Below are positions 51,319 to 61,724 of a stretch of DNA of 64,000 nt, in pieces. A model generated the notes under the pieces. The model was not told where the DNA came from. It made no database searches and saw only the letters and a program-made list of their open reading frames with translations. The stretch is from JBDHWI01 sp964590135 (GTDB lineage Bacteria; Chloroflexota; Anaerolineae; J036; Brachytrichaceae): positions 76,828 to 140,827 of the forward strand of contig CAZPVX010000009.1 in assembly GCA_964590135.1 (NCBI GenBank). The letters are read 5' to 3'. The position numbers and the translations under genes are program-made. Within the stretch, counting starts at the first letter, position 1; each line of letters opens with the position of its first letter.

Positions 51319-52692
51319 TCAATCCACCGCCGGCATCATCGCGCCAGTGCGCAGCGCCCATTTCACGCGCGCCTCACCCACCAGCGCCACGCTGCCCACG
51401 ATGCACACAGGGTCGTTGCCGTTGAGAATGGCATCGAGCGCATCGGTCAAATTCGGCAGCGCCACGGCCTTTGCATTGCGCGCCTGCGCCAGCGCCAGCA
51501 GTTGCTCCGCCGGCGTCGCGCGCGGATTGTCCCACACCTGCGTCATGATCCAGCGCGTGGCGCGCGGGTTGAGCGCCTTGATCATGCCGTCGGCATCCTT
51601 GTCTTTCATCGTGCCGAAGATGAACACCCAGCGCCGGCCAGGGAACACCTCGGCCAGCGTTACCGCCAGCTTGTTCACGCTGTCGATGTTGTGTGCGCCA
51701 TCGGCGACAATCGGCGGGTCGGCGCGCAAGATCTCGAAGCGACCAGGCCAGTGCGCCAGGCGCAGACCGTCGCGCACGGTGCGCGCGCCCAACTCTTGCG
51801 CGCCGCTGCGAATGAGTTCGTCGCGCAACACGTCGATGGTCGCAATCGCCGTGGTTGCATTTTCAATCTGGTGTTTGCCGAGCAGCGCGCTCTCATACCA
51901 GCCTTCAAGGTCGTTGATAAATGGGCGATCCTTGCTGCGAATCTGCGACACTTTTTTCACTTCGAAGGACTGTTTGATGAGCGAGACTGCGCCGGCGTTC
52001 CAACGCCAGTGCCGGCCCACCACTGTCAGCGGCGCGTTGCACTCGTAGGCGGTGCGCTCAATCACGGCCAGCGCCTCTGCCGGCTGCGACTGGCTGATCA
52101 CCGGCACGTTCGGCTTGATGATGCCGCACTTCTCGCCGGCAATCTCAGCCAGCGTGCTGCCCAGCATCTGTTGATGGTCGAAGCTGATCGAGGTGATGAT
52201 GCTGGCCTGCGGCTCAACGACGTTGGTCGCATCGAGCCGGCCGCCCAGACCCACCTCGATCACCGCCCAGTCCACATCACGCTGCGAGAAATACAGGAAG
52301 CCCATCGCAGTGATCGCTTCAAACGTGGTGATGCCGGCGATGCCCTCTGCCGCTGCCTTCACCTTGTCCGCCAGCAGCGCCACCTCTTCCACGCCAATCA
52401 ACTCACCGTTGACGCGAATGCGCTCACGAAAGCTGCTGAGGTGCGGCGAGGTGTAAAGGCCGGTCTTCAGGCCAAGTTGTTGCAGACACGAGGCCATGAA
52501 CGCGCAAGTCGAGCCTTTGCCCTTGGTGCCGGCGACGTGAATGATGCGATAGCGCTCCTGCGGATTGCCCAGCGCTGCCAACAGCGCGCGCATGCGATCC
52601 AGATTCAACGTGGCAGTTGAATAGCTGCCCATCGGCATGCGCTCGTAATTGGTGAGGGAATACAGGTAATCGAGGGCTTCGGCGTACAGCAT
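51319..52692 (-). CDS. folC: Folylpolyglutamate synthase / dihydrofolate synthase
   Basis: A 457-residue Mur-ligase-family enzyme adding glutamate to folates. MGSYSTATLNLDRM opens the protein, then the P-loop HVAGTKGKGST (about 52-62), TSPHLSSFRERIRVNGE, VIEVGLGGRLDATNVV, SISFDHQQMLGSTLAEIAGEK and DGAHNIDS. The length is normal. The start is the ATG where homology begins (LYAEALDYL). It is divergent from purM; both are one-carbon or purine related, which fits a shared control region of 140 bases. Confidence 0.95.
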   Translation of the reverse strand: MLYAEALDYLYSLTNYERMPMGSYSTATLNLDRMRALLAALGNPQERYRIIHVAGTKGKGSTCAFMASCLQQLGLKTGLYTSPHLSSFRERIRVNGELIGVEEVALLADKVKAAAEGIAGITTFEAITAMGFLYFSQRDVDWAVIEVGLGGRLDATNVVEPQASIITSISFDHQQMLGSTLAEIAGEKCGIIKPNVPVISQSQPAEALAVIERTAYECNAPLTVVGRHWRWNAGAVSLIKQSFEVKKVSQIRSKDRPFINDLEGWYESALLGKHQIENATTAIATIDVLRDELIRSGAQELGARTVRDGLRLAHWPGRFEILRADPPIVADGAHNIDSVNKLAVTLAEVFPGRRWVFIFGTMKDKDADGMIKALNPRATRWIMTQVWDNPRATPAEQLLALAQARNAKAVALPNLTDALDAILNGNDPVCIVGSVALVGEARVKWALRTGAMMPAVD

Positions 52693-52819
52693 GATTCGTT
52701 CGCGATGGCGCGTGCGCAATGATAAATGGAATTTTGCGTTTTGGTGATTGAGTGATTGGATCGTTGAGCCGTTGAAGATGGCCGTCCACTCTCCAGCACA
52801 ACGCTCCGCGCTTCAACGC

Positions 52820-52825
52820 TATCAT
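52820..52825 (+). promoter_or_regulatory. -10 element of purM, leaderless configuration
   Basis: TATCAT ends seven bases before the ATG at 52833, placing the predicted transcript start on the start codon. There is no ribosome-binding site. No -35 hexamer is obvious. Confidence 0.35.
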
Positions 52826-52832
52826 TGCGCAC

Positions 52833-53834
<1,002 letters not shown>

Positions 53835-53894
53835 GCAAGCGAAAGGGAAATGGGAGGATGCCCTTCTCACTTTCCCACTGGCTTACTTTCTCCG

Positions 53895-54893
53895 ATGGAC
53901 GTCACCCTCATCTTCACCGTCCTGAACGAAGCGAAGAGCATCACTGCGCTGCTCGACACGATAGCTGCACAGACTCGCCGGCCCGATGAGATCGTGGTGT
54001 GCGATGGCGGCAGCACGGATGACACGCTGAAGCTGCTGCGCGCAGAGCAACGCCTGAACATCCGCGTCATCGTCGAGCCAGGCGCAAACATCTCGCGCGG
54101 GCGCAACGTCGCCATCAGCGCTGCTTCGCACGCGCTGATCGCCTGCACCGACGCCGGCGTACGCCTCGACCCGCACTGGCTGGAGCATCTGATCGCGCCG
54201 TTCGAGAACCAGAAGTTGGAGACGGGAGATTGGAAATCCACGACCGTCAGCGCCGGCTTCTTCCTGCCTGACCCGCGCAACACCTTTGAGATCGCGATGA
54301 GCGCGACGGTGTTGCCACAGCGTGAAGATCTCTCGCCGGCGACTTTCCTGCCGTCATCGCGTTCAGTCGCCTTCACCAAAGCCGCCTGGCAGCAGGTAGG
54401 CGGCTATCCAGAGTGGCTGGACTACTGTGAGGATTTGATCTTCGATTTAAGGTTGCGCGCAGCGTTTGGCCCATTTGCCTTCGCGCCAGATGCCATCGCA
54501 TATTTTCGGCCGCGCGGCTCGCTGCGCAGTTTCTTCAAGCAGTATTACCTCTACGCGCGCGGCGATGGCAAGGCCGGCCTGTTTTTGAAGCGTCATCTCA
54601 TTCGCTATGCCACGTATTTCATCGCGTTGCCGTTGTTGCTGGCGGGGTTGATCGCCGGTGCATCGCTCATCAAGCTGCTTTGCATGATGGGGCTGCTGGC
54701 TGGCTTCATCGTCTACACGCGCACGCCGTATCGCCGGCTCGCCGCCCTTGCGCACGATGCGCCTCTGCGTGAAAAGATCAAAGCCGCGTTGCTGGTGCCG
54801 GTCATCCGCGTCGTTGGCGATGCAGCAAAGATGATCGGCTTTCCGGTTGGCGTGTGGTGGCGTCGGCGACATGCGCCGCCGAAGTGGCAATAA
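53895..54893 (+). CDS. GT2-family glycosyltransferase, membrane-associated
   Basis: A 332-residue protein: GT-A domain with LIFTVLNEAKSI at the N terminus, VVCDGGSTDDT near residue 34 and ACTDAGVRLDPHW near residue 82, then the YCEDLIFDLRLR segment with the acceptor-site ED, and hydrophobic helices near 240-290. The acceptor is probably a lipid-linked sugar or surface glycan. The start is the ATG 61 bases after purM; purM and this gene may share a transcript ending at the terminator that follows. Confidence 0.9.
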   Translation: MDVTLIFTVLNEAKSITALLDTIAAQTRRPDEIVVCDGGSTDDTLKLLRAEQRLNIRVIVEPGANISRGRNVAISAASHALIACTDAGVRLDPHWLEHLIAPFENQKLETGDWKSTTVSAGFFLPDPRNTFEIAMSATVLPQREDLSPATFLPSSRSVAFTKAAWQQVGGYPEWLDYCEDLIFDLRLRAAFGPFAFAPDAIAYFRPRGSLRSFFKQYYLYARGDGKAGLFLKRHLIRYATYFIALPLLLAGLIAGASLIKLLCMMGLLAGFIVYTRTPYRRLAALAHDAPLREKIKAALLVPVIRVVGDAAKMIGFPVGVWWRRRHAPPKWQ

Positions 54894-54931
54894 AAGAGCC
54901 TGGCGGGCTTTGTCACCCGTCAGGCTCTTTT
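54892..54931. terminator. Bidirectional intrinsic terminator
   Basis: AAAAGAGCCTG pairs with CAGGCTCTTTT; the stem continues as CGGG/CCCG around an 8-base loop. A and T tracts flank both sides, so it can stop the plus-strand glycosyltransferase transcript and the convergent giant surface-protein transcript. It begins inside the stop codon of the former. Confidence 0.9.
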
Positions 54932-54996
54932 ACAACGTGGCAAGCACTGATGGGTAATCGACCATTGTCCATCACCCATCTTCCAGTTGCCTCGCT

Positions 54997-57900
54997 TTAG
55001 CGCGCCTTCTTGCGATACAGAACCAATGCGCCAGCAGCACCGAGGCCGATCAGCGTCAAGACCGCGGCGATGGGCGCCCAGGGCATGGGTTGCGCGCTCG
55101 CCGGCTGTGTCGTCGTGGTCAACGCTGGCACGTTTGCCGGTTGACCGCCACGAGCCACTCCCACCGCATCCTGCGCGCCGACTGCCTGCAGGTCATTGGC
55201 CGGCTGGGCAGCCATAGCTTGCTGCGCAGGCTGCGCACTTTGCGCCTCCGCCACAGCGACTGGCTGTTCGGCCGGCAACTGCACGGCGTTTGCCTGTGGC
55301 GCAGGCTGCGCCGGCGCGGCGTTTGCCGTCGTCACGCTGGCGGCCGGCGGCTGCGGCTGCGCTTGCGGCTGTGCCGGCACGTTCAACGGCGACGACACTA
55401 CAGCAGGCTGGGCGGCATTCGTCTGGGCTGCGGGCTGCGCCGCCGGTTGTTGACTCTGCGGCTGCGCTGGCTGCGCATTCGCCGGCTGCGATACCGGTGA
55501 TTGCAGCGCCGCAACCGGCACCCCACCACCGACCACCAACGCACCACCCACCGGGTTCACCACCGGCTGAGGCTGGGGTTGCGGTTGTGGCTGCGGCAAC
55601 GCAACTGCGCCAATCACCTTGATCGGGCCACGCTCATTCAGTGCGCCACTCAACTCGATCTCTTGCAACCAATACTGCGAATTCGATTGACCCTTCGCAT
55701 CCACCAGCGAGTAGCTGCTGTTCGCGCCGTTAGCTGTCAGCATCGTCTCCGATACCTTCACCGCATCGGCGCGCTGGCCGGTGGCGCTGCGCAGCACGTA
55801 GAAACCAAAGGTGTTGGACTCCAGCGCTGTCTTCCATGCGACCTTCACGCCGCCGCCGTTTTGCAGCTCAGCCGTGAAGGCAGCCAGTGTAACGGCTGTG
55901 CAGCCGCCAACTGGGAATGACACAGGCACGCTGGTCACGGTCGACGCCGATGTCGCGCCGGCCTGCACCTGATTGGTGATGGCGGTTGGCGCGGCAGCGG
56001 TGTAGGTCACGCGCAGGCTGTATTGGATGGTGGCCGATTGGCCCGGATTGAGCGTGCCGGCATTCCACGTCACCACCTGCGCGGTTGCGCCGGCGGGTGG
56101 CGGCGTGCTGCTGCCGCTCACAAACAGCGTATTCGCCGGCAGCGTGTTCGTCATGATCACGCCGGGTGCCGGCACACCACCGATGTTCGTCACGATGGCG
56201 GTGTAGGTGATGAGATCGCCAACTTGCAGCGTGTAGCAGTTCGACGAGTTCTGCGGCACACCAGAGAGCGACACCGCAAGCGCCGGCGCGGCTACTTGCT
56301 GATACATGCCGGCATCGATGGTCAGGTTGCTCTCGCCGGGCTGCAACGCCACAGTAGAGACACAACCAGTCACCATATCGGCATCACTGTCGATGGCATC
56401 ATTGCCGCCCTGGTTGGGTGGTGAGAACACAAAACCCACTGGCAGCGTAAAGCACACGATGTAGTTGCCGGGCTGCAGATTGTCGAAGAGATACAAGCCG
56501 CTGCTGTTGGTCTGTGTGGTGCTCAGCACGTTGTTCGTGCCATCGCGCAGCGTGACCGTCACACCGGGTATGCCGGGCTCGCCAGCATCCTGAATGCCGT
56601 TGTGATTCAGATCATGCCACACGAAATCGCCGAGGCGCGCCAGCGTTGAGACCAGGCCGGCGTCGAGCGTCGGGTTGAATTCCCCTGCGGCGAGCGTGAC
56701 CTGCGGCGTGCAGCCATTGAGAGGATTGGCATCGCTGTCGATGGCATCATTGCCGCCCACATTCGGCAACGTGAAGGTGTAGCCCTGCGGCGCAGTGAAA
56801 CACACCGAGTATGTCGCCGGCGGCAGATCTGTGAAGCTGTAGTAACCACTGGCATTCGTGATGCGCGTATCGATAATCGTGCCGGCTTGATTGCGCAGCG
56901 TCACTGTCACACCCGACACGCCGGGCTCGCCTGCATCTTGCAGGCCGTTCTTGTTGAGATCGAGCCACACGAAGTCACCGAGGCCAGCCAGTTCTGGCGG
57001 CGTCTGCAACCCCATGTCGAGGGTCAGGTTGCGGTCGCCGGCCTGCAGCGTCACCGTCGGCGTGCAGCCTGTGGTGACGTCGGCATCGCTGTCGAGCGTA
57101 TCGTCGCTGCCCTGGTTTGGCGGCGTGACGGTATAGCCAGACGGCATCTGGAAGCACACGCTGTAGGTGCCAGGCGGCAGGTTGTCGAACAGGTAGTAAC
57201 CTGGTGAGCCATTCTTGTCGGCAGTGGTCGTCGTCGAAACGACTGCGCCATTTTGCATCAACGACACGGTGAGACCATTGAAGCCATCGCTCGGCGGCTC
57301 ATCTTGAATGCCGTTGCGATTGCGGTCAATCCACACATAGTCGCCAAGCGCCGCCGGCAACGGCGTCTGCAACCCCATGTCGAGGGTCAGGTTGCGGTCG
57401 CCGGCCTGCAGCGTCACCGTCGGCGTGCAGCCTGTGGTGACGTCGGCATCGCTGTCGAGCGTATCGTCGCTGCCCTGGTTTGGCGGCGTGACGGTATAGC
57501 CAGACGGCATCTGGAAGCACACGCTGTAGGTGCCAGGCGGCAGGTTGTCGAACAGGTAGTAACCTGGTGAGCCATTCTTGTCGGCAGTGGTCGTCGTCGA
57601 AACGACTGCGCCATTTTGCATCAACGACACGGTGAGACCATTGAAGCCATCGCTCGGCGGCTCATCTTGAATGCCGTTGCGATTGCGGTCAATCCACACA
57701 TAGTCGCCAAGCGCCGCCGGCAATGGCACGGCAAAGCCAAAATCCAGGCCGTGGTTGCTGGCTCCCGCACCGCCCGTGGTGTAGGAGATGATGGCGACGT
57801 TGCCAGTCAACGTGGCATCACTATCGCGCACGTCGGTGATGGCATCATTGCTCGTGTTTGGCACGCCATTGCCGCCGGCAGCGCTGTTTGGCGTGGTGAG

Positions 57901-60099
57901 CGACTTGCCGCTCAACGCCGCCTGCGTGGCATCCACGCGAATGGAGTATTGCGTGTTGGGCAAAATGCGCGCAGTGCCGGAAGGGTTGGTGGCAGTGAAG
58001 TAATACGTGCCATCCGCTGCCGTCGTCGTGCTGTTGAGCAACGTGCCGACCGCATCGTACAGGCCGACTGTCACGCCAGAAATTGCTGGCTCACCCGGGT
58101 CCTGCCGGCCATTGTTATTCGTATCGTCCCATACGCGGTTGCCCAACTCAATCGGCGCCTCATCGCACAGCACAGTCAGGTCACCGAGGCCGGCCGCCTT
58201 GCCAAACAAGTTGCCCTGCACGCGATCCCCGTTGTAGACGCGATAAGCCTTGGTGAAACCGCCGGTCGCATTGCTGAACCAGCGAATACCGCCATCGTTG
58301 GTCGTGTCTGAAATGCCGTCAATCGGGACCGGGTTGATGGTGACAGCCATCACATCGGGATAGCCTGGGATTTGATTCACCGCCCCCATGCTGACTTCTT
58401 CGTGATACGGCATGTATTCATCGTCGAAGTAGTACTCAGCGCCACCTGGCCCCTGTCCATCGTTTTGCGGACCGCTGCCAAGGCCGCCGCAGCGCGCATT
58501 ATCCTCCAGCACCCAGCCGGCGGGTGAACCGCAGGCACGCAGTTGATCGCCTGCTGCGACACCCACCATGAGAGCATCCGGGTAGGCCGGATTCGATGGC
58601 GCATCATTGCCCATCTGGTCGCCGAAACGGTCGCGAAAACCCAGGACCATGTTCCCTGCGGCGTCGAAGGCCAGGCTGGCGAATATAGGTTGGGGGTAAA
58701 CCGGCGAAAAGAACAAGCCGGCAGACGGATCAGATGGATTGGCGCGGAAAGTCGGGCTCCATGGGTTCCAGCGTGCCGACTCCACCGGCACTGGCGGCGG
58801 CAGGGAGATGGGGTCGGTATTGCCCACGCCACGCGGGTAATCCATCGCCACCTGGAACACCGGCGCGCTGCCAATCGCAAGTGTGCCGACATTGAAGGTG
58901 TAAACATAGGCGCGCAAGGTGCTGGTGAGCTGCGTGCTTTCTGCCGAGCAGATTATTCCCAGATATCCGGTATTGTTGTAGACCTCTACCGCAAAGGGGC
59001 GCACGTCGCCCGGCGCGCAGGTGCCGGCAGGCAGCGGCACATTGTTGATCGGCACAGGTGAACTGCCAACCACTGCGCCCGTGCTGGCGTTCAGCGCGTA
59101 GAGCGTGCGATTCTCAAGATTCATCACGAACAGCGTGCTTTCATCCGGCGAAAGCGCTATGCCGCCCAACGACGTCTTGCCCACTGCATCCCAGGCCGCG
59201 TTGCCATCCAACAGCGTATCGTTCAGATAGTCATTCACGTCGTGCGAGTTGGTCGTGGCATTCGGCACGAGGAAGCTGTTCACCACCGTGTTCGTAGCGG
59301 GGTCGATGACGTAGACTGTGCCCGGATCGTCGGCATTGTTCAACACGCCGTCGACACCTGGGCCAAAGCCGGCGTGCTTCTTGAAGTAGGCCGACGCAAA
59401 GACGCGCTTCGCGCTGCGCGACCACGCCAAACCCCATGTGGCGCCGATCTGGCTCCACACAGCGCGCGAAGTCGGCGCCGGCTGGTCATACAGCGGAATA
59501 TTCGCCAAGTCGTTGCTGCCGGCGTTGTAAGGAAAACTATAGAGCGCCGGCTCGCTGGCGTTATTGCTGTTCGCCGCGCCAAAGTGAAAGCAGTTGACAA
59601 AAATCTCGGGGTTGTTCTGGCAGTAGTTGCCCGGCTGCAAGATGCCGAAATTGACTGGCGTGGTGCCATCAGAGAACTGCACAGACGTGCCGTTGCTTGC
59701 GCCATGCTGCGCCGGCACATAGCCCGCCGGCAGCCCGCTGAATTCGATGCGATACGAGCCGGCAGGAATGTTCAGCGTGTAAGCGCCGCTGGGCGCGGTC
59801 GATGTCGTCGATCCTGCCACAGCGCCACTTGCATCATAGGCCGTGACGGTGACCCCGCCTACGCCTTGATCGACCGCCACACCAACCTGTCCACTGCCGG
59901 CATTGTTCAGCACAAGACCGGTATCTTGCACACCATTGCTGTTGAAATCTTCAAAGACAACGCCAGTCACCTGATTTGTAGCTGCAGCGACTGGCGATGT
60001 CTGCAACATCGGCGTCAGGCCAAGCAATACAAAGACCTGCGCTATGGTCACTCCACAACGAGTGACGACGGACAAACGATGATGTGGCGTTGATTTCAT
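54997..60099 (-). CDS. Giant surface protein with propeller and SdrD-like B domains
   Basis: A 1700-residue exported protein. Order: signal peptide (1-40), one SdrD-like B domain (VTGVVFEDFNSNGVQD, about 45-125), a propeller-like region of about 500 residues (GIALSPDESTLFVMN and similar), then five SdrD-like B domains (NRVWDDTNNNGRQD, LGDYVWIDRNRNGIQD twice, LGDFVWLDLNKNGLQD, LGDFVWHDLNHNGIQD), each with a Ca-binding DxNxNGxxD loop. A DUF11-type domain (VGDLITYTAIVTNIGG) follows, then a fibronectin-like domain (VKVAWKTALESNTFGFYVLR), a 200-residue Gln/Pro/Ala region, ARGGQPA, a transmembrane helix and a KKAR end. The ATG at 60099 has GGGAGA five bases upstream. It is likely cell-surface anchored, with an adhesive or structural role. 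Confidence 0.9.
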   Translation of the reverse strand: MKSTPHHRLSVVTRCGVTIAQVFVLLGLTPMLQTSPVAAATNQVTGVVFEDFNSNGVQDTGLVLNNAGSGQVGVAVDQGVGGVTVTAYDASGAVAGSTTSTAPSGAYTLNIPAGSYRIEFSGLPAGYVPAQHGASNGTSVQFSDGTTPVNFGILQPGNYCQNNPEIFVNCFHFGAANSNNASEPALYSFPYNAGSNDLANIPLYDQPAPTSRAVWSQIGATWGLAWSRSAKRVFASAYFKKHAGFGPGVDGVLNNADDPGTVYVIDPATNTVVNSFLVPNATTNSHDVNDYLNDTLLDGNAAWDAVGKTSLGGIALSPDESTLFVMNLENRTLYALNASTGAVVGSSPVPINNVPLPAGTCAPGDVRPFAVEVYNNTGYLGIICSAESTQLTSTLRAYVYTFNVGTLAIGSAPVFQVAMDYPRGVGNTDPISLPPPVPVESARWNPWSPTFRANPSDPSAGLFFSPVYPQPIFASLAFDAAGNMVLGFRDRFGDQMGNDAPSNPAYPDALMVGVAAGDQLRACGSPAGWVLEDNARCGGLGSGPQNDGQGPGGAEYYFDDEYMPYHEEVSMGAVNQIPGYPDVMAVTINPVPIDGISDTTNDGGIRWFSNATGGFTKAYRVYNGDRVQGNLFGKAAGLGDLTVLCDEAPIELGNRVWDDTNNNGRQDPGEPAISGVTVGLYDAVGTLLNSTTTAADGTYYFTATNPSGTARILPNTQYSIRVDATQAALSGKSLTTPNSAAGGNGVPNTSNDAITDVRDSDATLTGNVAIISYTTGGAGASNHGLDFGFAVPLPAALGDYVWIDRNRNGIQDEPPSDGFNGLTVSLMQNGAVVSTTTTADKNGSPGYYLFDNLPPGTYSVCFQMPSGYTVTPPNQGSDDTLDSDADVTTGCTPTVTLQAGDRNLTLDMGLQTPLPAALGDYVWIDRNRNGIQDEPPSDGFNGLTVSLMQNGAVVSTTTTADKNGSPGYYLFDNLPPGTYSVCFQMPSGYTVTPPNQGSDDTLDSDADVTTGCTPTVTLQAGDRNLTLDMGLQTPPELAGLGDFVWLDLNKNGLQDAGEPGVSGVTVTLRNQAGTIIDTRITNASGYYSFTDLPPATYSVCFTAPQGYTFTLPNVGGNDAIDSDANPLNGCTPQVTLAAGEFNPTLDAGLVSTLARLGDFVWHDLNHNGIQDAGEPGIPGVTVTLRDGTNNVLSTTQTNSSGLYLFDNLQPGNYIVCFTLPVGFVFSPPNQGGNDAIDSDADMVTGCVSTVALQPGESNLTIDAGMYQQVAAPALAVSLSGVPQNSSNCYTLQVGDLITYTAIVTNIGGVPAPGVIMTNTLPANTLFVSGSSTPPPAGATAQVVTWNAGTLNPGQSATIQYSLRVTYTAAAPTAITNQVQAGATSASTVTSVPVSFPVGGCTAVTLAAFTAELQNGGGVKVAWKTALESNTFGFYVLRSATGQRADAVKVSETMLTANGANSSYSLVDAKGQSNSQYWLQEIELSGALNERGPIKVIGAVALPQPQPQPQPQPVVNPVGGALVVGGGVPVAALQSPVSQPANAQPAQPQSQQPAAQPAAQTNAAQPAVVSSPLNVPAQPQAQPQPPAASVTTANAAPAQPAPQANAVQLPAEQPVAVAEAQSAQPAQQAMAAQPANDLQAVGAQDAVGVARGGQPANVPALTTTTQPASAQPMPWAPIAAVLTLIGLGAAGALVLYRKKAR
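56998..57723 (-). repeat. Exact 363-bp tandem duplication of one SdrD-like domain
   Basis: Bases 56998-57360 and 57361-57723 are identical over all 363 positions compared, with each copy encoding 121 residues. The frame is preserved, so one B domain has been duplicated very recently or is kept identical by recombination. Confidence 0.95.
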
Positions 60100-60486
60100 A
60101 TCTCTCCCGTGAACAGGGGCAGCAATCTTTAGCACATACGCTGCCCGCCCCTCTAAGTGCCTCGCACTAAAAACTAATCGCCTTGCAATAGCCGATGAGA
60201 AAATCACCGACCCAAAGGCTCATTAGATTCTTAGAGTGCGATTTGCTTCTCAATGACAGCCCCTAAGTTTGATTGCAGTTGCAACCAATATAGCAGAAAA
60301 GAAGAAAATGCCATGTTCGCATATCCTGATTCGGAATTTCACAGGCATGTCTCATATTAAGCTATTTGATTGCTCAGAGCAGCCGTCAATCTCATTGGCC
60401 TCTACATCAACAGTCGCAAGAATGAAGCAAAACTGCGCGATTTGTCCGAATTATTATTCCACTTGGCTTAAAATGCCCAAACAAAC
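60100..60486. other. Leader and upstream region of the giant surface protein, no gene
   Basis: About 390 bases with lower GC and no supported coding region. A GGGCAGC/GCTGCCC hairpin (60117-60146) lies 18 bases upstream of the ATG at 60099, close to the ribosome-binding site, and could modulate translation. No promoter stands out. Confidence 0.5.
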
Positions 60487-60516
60487 AGGCCATGAGGTCG
60501 CGCGACCTCATGGCCT
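60487..60516 (-). terminator. Long perfect hairpin after the propeller protein gene
   Basis: AGGCCATGAGGTCG and CGACCTCATGGCCT form a 14-bp stem around CG, 25 bases after the stop at 60542. The stem is very stable; a short T-rich stretch follows on the minus strand. It separates this gene from the giant surface protein. Confidence 0.75.
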
Positions 60517-60541
60517 ACAAACGGAGGGGGATGTCAAACTG

Positions 60542-61642
60542 TCAGTTCACAAGGGAGCCGGCGCCGGCGCTGGCATCGACAAACGACCAGCGCGAAGTGC
60601 CAGCATCATAGCCGAAGCGATAGGTCATTGGGCGGACCTGCGCTGCCGGCGGCGCGAGGTTGTAGTTGAACTTCGTCCCGCTCACCAGCATGTAATTCGC
60701 CTTGTCGAAACTGATCTTGCGGGCCTTGTCGTTGCCGTCTGGCCCCAGCCCTTCCAGCGAAAACTCCACCATAGGCGTGCCGGCGAATGCGCCCTGTGGC
60801 GTGAGCGCCACCGACAAGACATCCTGCGTGCGCGCCGAGCCGACAAACAGCCGCTTGCCCTGCGAGGTGTTGAACACACTCACGCCCATGCCATCGAGAT
60901 TATCCAGTTGCGAGACGATCTTGCCACTGCCAGCGTCAATCTGAAACACACGCCCCAGCATCTGGCTGCGTGTTGAGCCAGCCACCGATGTGGCATAAAT
61001 GCTGTTTGTCTCGCAATCGTACGCCAGCCCCATCACGCCATAAGGGTTGTTCAGTGAAATTGGCGCGGCGACCGGCAGCGTAATCCACGCCGTCATCTCG
61101 CCGGTCTCGCCATCGACCTTGTAGATGGTATTCTGCCTCTCGGGTGGATTCTCGTTCAGGCTCACGCGGGGCGACGGCGCAACAAACAAGTTGCCCTTCG
61201 CATCAAAAGTGTTGGGGCCGAGGTAGCCGCCCATCGTCCACGATGGGTGCTGATAGGTGCGAGGCGCGCCGCCATCCTGCGCCGGCTCCACCAGCACCAG
61301 CCCCTTCACTGTGCGCTCGGCCGTGCTGAGCATGGTGTTGCGCCCAAAGCCAAGCTTCTGCGTAAAGGGGGGCTGAACACGACAGGCATCCACACTGCCG
61401 ACCTTGCCGGTGAACGCAGCAGTGGCCACCTGCGTTGATGCCGGCGGGTTGGACCGCGTCAGCAGCCAGAATGCCAACCCACCCAGCAATAGCAGTGGCG
61501 TCAACACCGCAATCAACAGCATCGGCCAGCGAGCGGCCCTCGAAGCAGACGCTGGTTTTGGCGCAGAGGATGGCGGGTTCGCCGGCGGCGGAGTTGCCTT
61601 CGCCGGCGCTGCACTGTCAGATTTCTTTTTCTTCTTCGCCAT
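60542..61642 (-). CDS. Membrane-anchored beta-propeller-like protein
   Basis: A 366-residue type II membrane protein: Lys-rich N terminus (MAKKKKKSD), Pro/Ala linker, one transmembrane helix near residues 40-62, then an extracellular domain with propeller-type strands (GPNTFDAKGNLFVAPSP, NTIYKVDGETGEMTAW, YGVMGLAYDCETNSIYATS, GKRLFVGSARTQDVLSVAL). Each blade has the NHL/SMP-30-like G-L-x-x-D/N-x-x-x-N-x-I/L pattern. It has no catalytic residues that I recognise. Part of the surface-protein cluster; the ribosome-binding site is weak. Confidence 0.78.
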   Translation of the reverse strand: MAKKKKKSDSAAPAKATPPPANPPSSAPKPASASRAARWPMLLIAVLTPLLLLGGLAFWLLTRSNPPASTQVATAAFTGKVGSVDACRVQPPFTQKLGFGRNTMLSTAERTVKGLVLVEPAQDGGAPRTYQHPSWTMGGYLGPNTFDAKGNLFVAPSPRVSLNENPPERQNTIYKVDGETGEMTAWITLPVAAPISLNNPYGVMGLAYDCETNSIYATSVAGSTRSQMLGRVFQIDAGSGKIVSQLDNLDGMGVSVFNTSQGKRLFVGSARTQDVLSVALTPQGAFAGTPMVEFSLEGLGPDGNDKARKISFDKANYMLVSGTKFNYNLAPPAAQVRPMTYRFGYDAGTSRWSFVDASAGAGSLVN

Positions 61643-61724
61643 GAAGGTTTATCGCAACGGAGGTTCCACATCCGGAGATCATCGCCGGTTGTAATCACCC
61701 AAGATGTCTTCGCCTGCCGGGCCC

